DNA of 10,400 nt from UBA668 sp043740085 (lineage in GTDB: Bacteria > Actinomycetota > Acidimicrobiia > Acidimicrobiales > Ilumatobacteraceae), in contig JAYUCY010000043.1 of NCBI GenBank assembly GCA_043740085.1, positions 1-10,400 of the forward strand. The letters run 5' to 3'. Made by a program: the position numbers and the translations under genes. Below the pieces are notes generated by a model, which worked only from the letters and a program-made list of their open reading frames with translations, was not told the DNA's origin and ran no database searches. Of this stretch, positions 6,078 through 10,400 are shown piece after piece (the first letter of the stretch is position 1; every line of letters begins with the position of its first letter).

Positions 6078-7349
6078 GTGACTTCGCCTGCCCGACTTCC
6101 TCGGCCCTCCGCCAGCCGCCTGGCCGTGCGCGTGACGCCCGACGCATTGCGTCAAATTCGTGGCGGTCACCCCTGGGTCTACGAGACCTCCATCAACACC
6201 GTCAAAGTGCCGGCTGCAGCGCCCGAAACAGGCAAACCGGGCGACCTTGCCGTCGTGTTCGACGACGATCGCAACTTCGCCGCCATCGGCCTGTACGACC
6301 CTGCCAGCCCTATCCGAATCAAACTGCTTCACGAGGGCAAACCGGTCACCATTGACCGCGCTTTCTGGGTGGCACACGTCAGCGCCGCAGTCGCTCGTCG
6401 GCAGCCGCTCGTCGATCTGTCCGCGGCCGAGCCCGAGCGGGCCACCACCGGCTACCGCTGCATCAACGGCGAGAACGACGGCTTTCCCAGCTTGGTCCTC
6501 GACCGTTATGACCGCACGCTGGTACTGAAGCTGTACTCCACCATTTGGGTGCCGCACTTGGCAGACCTGATTCCCGCGATCGAAGAGGTCCTGCGGCCCG
6601 AAGCCCTCATTCTTCGCTTCGCCCGCAACATCGACCAAGCGGGTCTTTTCGGTTTGGAGGAGGGCGACGCGCTGATCGGCATCTCCCCCGCCGACCCGGT
6701 ACCGTTCCTGGAGAACGGTCTGTCGTTCGAAGCCGATGTCGTGCATGGCCAAAAGACAGGCCACTTCCTCGATCAGCGCGACAACCGCTGGTTCGTGCGG
6801 CGTATCACCGAGGGTTGCCGAGTGCTCGACATGTACGCCAGTACCGGTGGCTTCTCCGTCAACGCTGCCGCTGGGGGCGCGCACGAAGTGGTCGCCGTGG
6901 ATCTCAGCGAACCGACCCTCGCCGCCGCCAGCCGCAACATGCAGCGCAACATGGACGTGCCCGCAGTGGCCGCCTGTAACTTCCGACCGATGAAGGCCGA
7001 CGCGCTCGAGGCAATGAACCGGTTGATCCGTAGCGGTGAGAGGTTCGATGTCGTCATCATTGACCCGCCGTCGTTCACGCCACGCCAGGCCAGCGTTGAC
7101 CGTGCGCTGAAGGCGTACGCGTTACTCACTGCGAAGGGCGTCAAGCTGGTTCGCCCCGGCGGCGTGCTGGTGCAGGCTTCGTGCAGTAGCCGCGTCACCG
7201 CCGACGAGTTCCACACCACCGTCTCGCACGCCGCCGCCCAGGCCGGCCGGCCGATGGAAGAGTTCCGCCGCACTCGCCACCCCGTCGACCATCCCGTGGA
7301 CTTCCCGCAGGGCCACTACCTCAAGGCCGTGTTCGCCACCGTCCCATAG
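6078..7349 (+). CDS. Class I SAM-dependent rRNA methyltransferase, RlmI-like (PUA + methyltransferase)
   Basis: About 423 residues. The N-terminal part (roughly 15-95, with LAVRVTPDALRQIRGGHPWVY) looks like the PUA domain of the RlmI family. A linking region with GYRCINGENDGFPSLVLDRY and GQKTGHFLDQRDNR follows, both typical of the group. The catalytic Rossmann domain has VLDMYASTGGFS (D251, motif I), the DPPSF motif at 329-333, and a C-terminal GGVLVQASCSS containing C369, a candidate nucleophile for cytosine C5 methylation. RlmI modifies C1962 of E. coli 23S rRNA; the exact target here is not proven. GTG 6078 is preferred because the frame, though open back to 5637, overlaps hbd antisense and shows no domain there. 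The next gene, phoD, starts 38 bases later. Confidence 0.93.
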   Translation: MTSPARLPRPSASRLAVRVTPDALRQIRGGHPWVYETSINTVKVPAAAPETGKPGDLAVVFDDDRNFAAIGLYDPASPIRIKLLHEGKPVTIDRAFWVAHVSAAVARRQPLVDLSAAEPERATTGYRCINGENDGFPSLVLDRYDRTLVLKLYSTIWVPHLADLIPAIEEVLRPEALILRFARNIDQAGLFGLEEGDALIGISPADPVPFLENGLSFEADVVHGQKTGHFLDQRDNRWFVRRITEGCRVLDMYASTGGFSVNAAAGGAHEVVAVDLSEPTLAAASRNMQRNMDVPAVAACNFRPMKADALEAMNRLIRSGERFDVVIIDPPSFTPRQASVDRALKAYALLTAKGVKLVRPGGVLVQASCSSRVTADEFHTTVSHAAAQAGRPMEEFRRTRHPVDHPVDFPQGHYLKAVFATVP

Positions 7350-7372
7350 TCGGTGAAGGGCGGGCGGCGTCG

Positions 7373-7383
7373 GGCAGACTGCC
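7373..7383. promoter_or_regulatory. Palindrome GGCAGACTGCC upstream of phoD
   Basis: A perfect inverted repeat (GGCAG-A-CTGCC) ends three bases before ATG 7387. It contains CAGACT (7375-7380), a poor -10-like hexamer six bases before the ATG. The central single base makes an RNA hairpin impossible at that size, so a protein site on DNA is the better reading if it means anything. Evidence is weak. Confidence 0.25.
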
Positions 7384-7386
7384 GCA

Positions 7387-9048
7387 ATGCGTCCACTGCC
7401 TCGCCCGTTCAGCCAGCCGATGTCTCGTCGTGTGTTTCTCTGCGGCGCCACGGCCGTGGCAATTGCTTCGTGTAGTGACGACTCGGCAGCCACCGACACG
7501 ACTGCCGACACGACTGCCGCGACCACGGACGCACCGGTCGCCGCTACTGATGCCCCGATCCCCACCGTGGCTGCAACCACGACGTCGGTTCTCGCCGGCG
7601 TAGCACTGGTGACCGACCCGTTCACGCTCGGCATTGCTTCGGGCGACCCGGATGCCACCAGCGTCGTCTTGTGGACACGCCTCGCACCACAGCCGAAAAC
7701 CGGAGGCGGCATGCCCGCCGACGACATTGACGTGCTGTGGGAAGTCAGTGCCACCGGCGACTTTGCCGAGGTTGCGGTCAGCGGCACAGAGACCGCCACC
7801 GCCGCTCACGCCCACAGCGTGCATGCTGTCGCCCAGCTTGACCAAGGTGACTGGTTCTACCGATTCCGCGTGGGCTCGTACACCAGCCCGGTTGGTATCA
7901 CACGTCCCGCGCCCGCATCTGACGCGCCGCTGGCGCAGGCCAAGTTCGCCGCCGCCAGCTGCCAGAACTTCGCTGACGGGTACTACGCCGCACACCGCGA
8001 CATCGCCGAGCAACTTCCCGACTTCACCGTCTGGTTGGGTGATTACATCTATGAAGGCGGCGGGCTGCCGTTCGACCCCGACGTGGTCGCACGCGCACAC
8101 ATCGGCGACGAACCCAAGAGCCTCGACGACTATCGCAATCGTTACGGCCAGTACAAATCCGACCCGCAGCTACAGGCCTCCCACGCCGCCTGCCCCTGGT
8201 TCGTCATTTGGGACGACCACGAGGTGGAGAACAACTACGCCGGCCTCATCCCGCAGGACCCTGCCGACGCAGCCGGTTTCCGAGAGCGCCGCTTCGCTGC
8301 CTACCAGGCCTGGTGGGAGCACCAACCCGTGCGACTCGACCCACCCGTGACCGCCGACCAGGAGTACCGCGTGTATCGCGACACACAGTGGGGCGACCTC
8401 ATCGAGCTGGCATTGCTCGATGGCCGCCAGTATCGCAGCGACCAGGCCTGTGGCGACGCCACACTCAACCTCGACCCACCGTGCGCGGAGGCTCTCGACC
8501 CTGCGCGAACGATGCTGGGCCCCGAGCAGGAACAGTGGTTGCTCGACACGCTGTCGGCCTCCACCGCAGCGTGGAACGTGGTGGGTAACCAGGTGGTTCT
8601 CGCCGATGCCACCTTCAATGGCGCGGTGCTGAACTACGACCAGTGGGACGGCTACCCGGTGGCAAGAGCCCGTCTGCTCCAGGCATTCGCAGAGAGCGAC
8701 GTTCAGAACCTCGTGGTCATCACCGGCGACATCCATCTCGCCGCCGTGGCGCAGCTGCGTGCCGGTGACCGTGCCACCGGCGTCAATGTCGGGGCGGAGT
8801 TCGTGACCACCTCCATCAGCTCCGACGGCCTCATCGACGACGCGTTGGCCGACGTGCTCAAGACGTTCCCCAACCTCGTCGATGCCGAGCTCTCCCACCG
8901 CGGTTACAGCCTGCACACCGTCACGCCGGAGCGGTGGACTGCCGAATACCGGATCGTGACCGAGGTCGACAACCCCGAGAGCGAGGTCACCTCCTACAGC
9001 ACCTACACCGTCGAGGCCGGCAGTAACACTGTTGCCAAGGCGATCTAG
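7387..9048 (+). CDS. phoD: PhoD-family alkaline phosphatase/phosphodiesterase, Tat-exported lipoprotein
   Basis: A 553-residue extracytoplasmic phosphatase that releases phosphate from phosphomonoesters and phosphodiesters using metal ions (Ca2+/Fe3+ in Bacillus PhoD). The N-terminus has a twin-arginine motif SRRVFL (13-18), a short hydrophobic segment and a lipobox IASC with C29, so a Tat-exported, membrane-anchored lipoprotein is predicted. Residues 30-67 are a Thr/Ala/Asp-rich linker. A PhoD N-terminal beta domain starts near FTLGIASGDP (79-88). The catalytic domain holds C192 (AASCQNF), GDYIYEGG with D219, WDDHEVENNY with D276, D277 and H278, and TGDIH with D448 and H450. ATG 7387 is used; ATG 7420 would begin exactly at MSRRVFL and is nearly as likely. 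No Shine-Dalgarno precedes either. The TAG stop overlaps that of the convergent pgi. Confidence 0.94.
   Translation: MRPLPRPFSQPMSRRVFLCGATAVAIASCSDDSAATDTTADTTAATTDAPVAATDAPIPTVAATTTSVLAGVALVTDPFTLGIASGDPDATSVVLWTRLAPQPKTGGGMPADDIDVLWEVSATGDFAEVAVSGTETATAAHAHSVHAVAQLDQGDWFYRFRVGSYTSPVGITRPAPASDAPLAQAKFAAASCQNFADGYYAAHRDIAEQLPDFTVWLGDYIYEGGGLPFDPDVVARAHIGDEPKSLDDYRNRYGQYKSDPQLQASHAACPWFVIWDDHEVENNYAGLIPQDPADAAGFRERRFAAYQAWWEHQPVRLDPPVTADQEYRVYRDTQWGDLIELALLDGRQYRSDQACGDATLNLDPPCAEALDPARTMLGPEQEQWLLDTLSASTAAWNVVGNQVVLADATFNGAVLNYDQWDGYPVARARLLQAFAESDVQNLVVITGDIHLAAVAQLRAGDRATGVNVGAEFVTTSISSDGLIDDALADVLKTFPNLVDAELSHRGYSLHTVTPERWTAEYRIVTEVDNPESEVTSYSTYTVEAGSNTVAKAI
7494..7517 (+). repeat. Tandem 12-base duplication in the phoD linker
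   Basis: CGACACGACTGC occurs twice in a row and encodes part of the DTTADTTA stretch of the low-complexity linker between the lipobox cysteine and the folded domain. It is consistent with slippage in a region under little sequence constraint. Confidence 0.85.
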
Positions 9049-10400
9049 GTCAGGCGGTTGGCGCGGTACCAGCGGATCAGTGCGTTGGTACTCGCATCAT
9101 GTGCCGGATCGTCGCTGCTCGTCAGCTCTGGCGTGATGCGATTGGCAAGTGCCTTACCCAGCTCGACCCCCCATTGGTCGAAACTGTTGACTCCCCACAC
9201 GGCACCCTGCACGAAGACGATCTGCTCGTAGAGCGCGATCAGTTGGCCCAAGACCCCGGGGGTGAGGCGAGGCGCCAAGATGGTGGTGCTTGGCCGGTTA
9301 CCGGGGAAGACTCGCGCTGCCTGCTGGTGCGCGGGAATGCCCTCCGCCACCACCTCCTCCAGCGTCTTGCCAAAGGCGAGGGCTTCGCCCTGCGCGAACA
9401 GGTTGGCCATCAGTAGATCGTGCTGTGAGTGGAGCGCATGGTTCGGCTGCGCGAACCCGATGAAGTCGATGGGGACCAACCGCGTGCCCTGATGCAACAG
9501 TTGGTAGAACGCGTGCTGACCGTTGGTGCCTGGCTCGCCCCACACGATTGGGCCGGTGGTCGTCGTGACCTCGCCGCCGTCCAGTCGGGCGCGCTTGCCG
9601 TTGCTCTCCATGTCCAACTGCTGCAGGTAGGCAGCGAATCGACGCAGCTCGTGCGCGTATGGCAGCACCGCCTTGGTCTCGGCACCCAACACGTTGTGAT
9701 ACCAGATGCCCAACATGCCCATGAGGATCGGCGCGTTCTGTTCGGCGGGCGCAGTGCGGAAGTGGGTGTCGATGGTGTGGAAGCCCGCCAGAAACTCGCG
9801 GAAGCCGGCGGTGCCGATGGAGATCATCAGCGACAGACCGATCGCCGAGTCGACGGAGTAGCGGCCGCCCACCCAATCCCAGAAGCCGAACATGTTGGCC
9901 GTGTCGATGCCGAACTCGGCGACCTTGGCCGCGTTGGTACTGACCGCCACGAAGTGTTTCGCCACCGCCTCGTCACCCAGCGCCGCTGTCAGCCAACGAC
10001 GGGCTTCGCTGGCGTTGGTGATGGTCTCGATGGTCGTGAACGTCTTTGAGCTGACCACCACCAACGTGGTTGCCGGGTCGAGGTCGGCGAGATTGGAGGT
10101 GATGTCCGCGCCATCGACATTGCTGACGAAGCGACAGGCGAGACCCTGCTGACCGAAGGCGACTGTGGCGAGGTACGCCATCGCAGGGCCGAGATCGCTG
10201 CCACCGATGCCGATGTTGACGACCGTCGCGATGCGCTTCCCGGTTGCGCCTAACCACTCGCCACTTCGAACCTGTCCAGCGAAGACCGCCATTCGGTCAA
10301 GCACCTCGTGCACGTCGGGCACCACATTGTGACCGTCCACCAGCGCCGTTGCGCCCAACGGCGCTCGAAGCGCGGTGTGCAGCACCGCACGCTGCTCGGT
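9045..10400 (-). CDS. pgi: Glucose-6-phosphate isomerase, C-terminal part (5' end beyond the right edge)
   Basis: About 451 residues are visible of a family usually near 540, so the first 90 or so lie outside the window. The frame stays open to 10400, and the last visible codons read TEQRAVLH, matching the conserved TEDRAVLH of Pgi. The enzyme interconverts glucose-6-phosphate and fructose-6-phosphate in glycolysis and gluconeogenesis, in the cytoplasm. Two SIS domains are covered, with NIGIGGSDLGP, the signature DWVGGRYS, and GPIVWGEPGTNGQHAF. Likely catalytic residues by alignment to E. coli are Glu in GEPGTNGQ (9534-9536), His in SQHDLL (9420-9422) and Lys in VELGKALANR (9153-9155). GTG 10385 is an internal valine, not the start. 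It ends convergent with phoD, sharing CTAG. Confidence 0.97.
   Translation of the reverse strand, partial: TEQRAVLHTALRAPLGATALVDGHNVVPDVHEVLDRMAVFAGQVRSGEWLGATGKRIATVVNIGIGGSDLGPAMAYLATVAFGQQGLACRFVSNVDGADITSNLADLDPATTLVVVSSKTFTTIETITNASEARRWLTAALGDEAVAKHFVAVSTNAAKVAEFGIDTANMFGFWDWVGGRYSVDSAIGLSLMISIGTAGFREFLAGFHTIDTHFRTAPAEQNAPILMGMLGIWYHNVLGAETKAVLPYAHELRRFAAYLQQLDMESNGKRARLDGGEVTTTTGPIVWGEPGTNGQHAFYQLLHQGTRLVPIDFIGFAQPNHALHSQHDLLMANLFAQGEALAFGKTLEEVVAEGIPAHQQAARVFPGNRPSTTILAPRLTPGVLGQLIALYEQIVFVQGAVWGVNSFDQWGVELGKALANRITPELTSSDDPAHDASTNALIRWYRANRLT

Noticed and set aside
6027..6884. Minus-strand frame of 285 codons opposite the methyltransferase
   Set aside because: The plus strand carries clear methyltransferase motifs; this frame has no recognisable domain or ribosome binding site.
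7321..8916. Minus-strand frames of about 250 codons opposite phoD
   Set aside because: They are shadows of the PhoD reading frame, which holds the Tat signal, lipobox and metal-binding motifs.

Overview
The window reads as chromosomal core sequence from a high-GC member of the Actinomycetota. The lineage call rests on family content: a WhiB-type iron-sulfur regulator, a tandem pair of PafB/PafC-like WYL regulators, a PIN-PhoH fusion protein, and an HU gene beside a Lys/Ala/Pro repeat tail of the kind mycobacteria fuse to HupB. A compact free-living Acidimicrobiia-type genome would fit, but that finer placement is inference. I see no insertion sequence, integrase, phage gene, CRISPR array, tRNA or rRNA.

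Layout. Minus strand, left edge: the start of a lysine/alanine-rich protein (151 to beyond 1) lies downstream of an HU gene (532-245). A non-coding stretch of about 300 bases (533-832) separates HU from a divergent plus-strand run: a PIN-PhoH ATPase (about 833-2194), a WhiB-like regulator (2339-2668) with a recognisable promoter, and a stand-alone DEDDh exonuclease (2718-3296). Next comes a minus-strand operon of 3-hydroxyacyl-CoA dehydrogenase, pafB and pafC (6022-3297), with stop and start codons touching or overlapping. A very short divergent gap leads to an RlmI-type rRNA methyltransferase (6078-7349) and a Tat-exported PhoD-type phosphatase lipoprotein (7387-9048), both on plus. The right edge holds the C-terminal part of glucose-6-phosphate isomerase on minus (9045 to beyond 10400).

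How the genes relate. Most are housekeeping. The HU/tail pair is nucleoid architecture. WhiB, the exonuclease and PafBC touch redox or DNA-damage control and DNA processing. The dehydrogenase and Pgi are central carbon metabolism, PhoD is phosphate scavenging, and the methyltransferase is ribosome maturation. Only the hbd-pafB-pafC block is clearly an operon.

The gene packing is tight. Both convergent junctions have no intergenic DNA: stops abut at 3294-3299 and share CTAG at 9045-9048. Several starts lack a Shine-Dalgarno sequence but have a TANNNT-like hexamer 6-7 bases upstream, which suggests leaderless transcripts. The most unusual feature is that the K/A repeat tail lies in the same reading frame as HU, with the HU TGA as the only stop between them. 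I found no convincing new multi-gene system.
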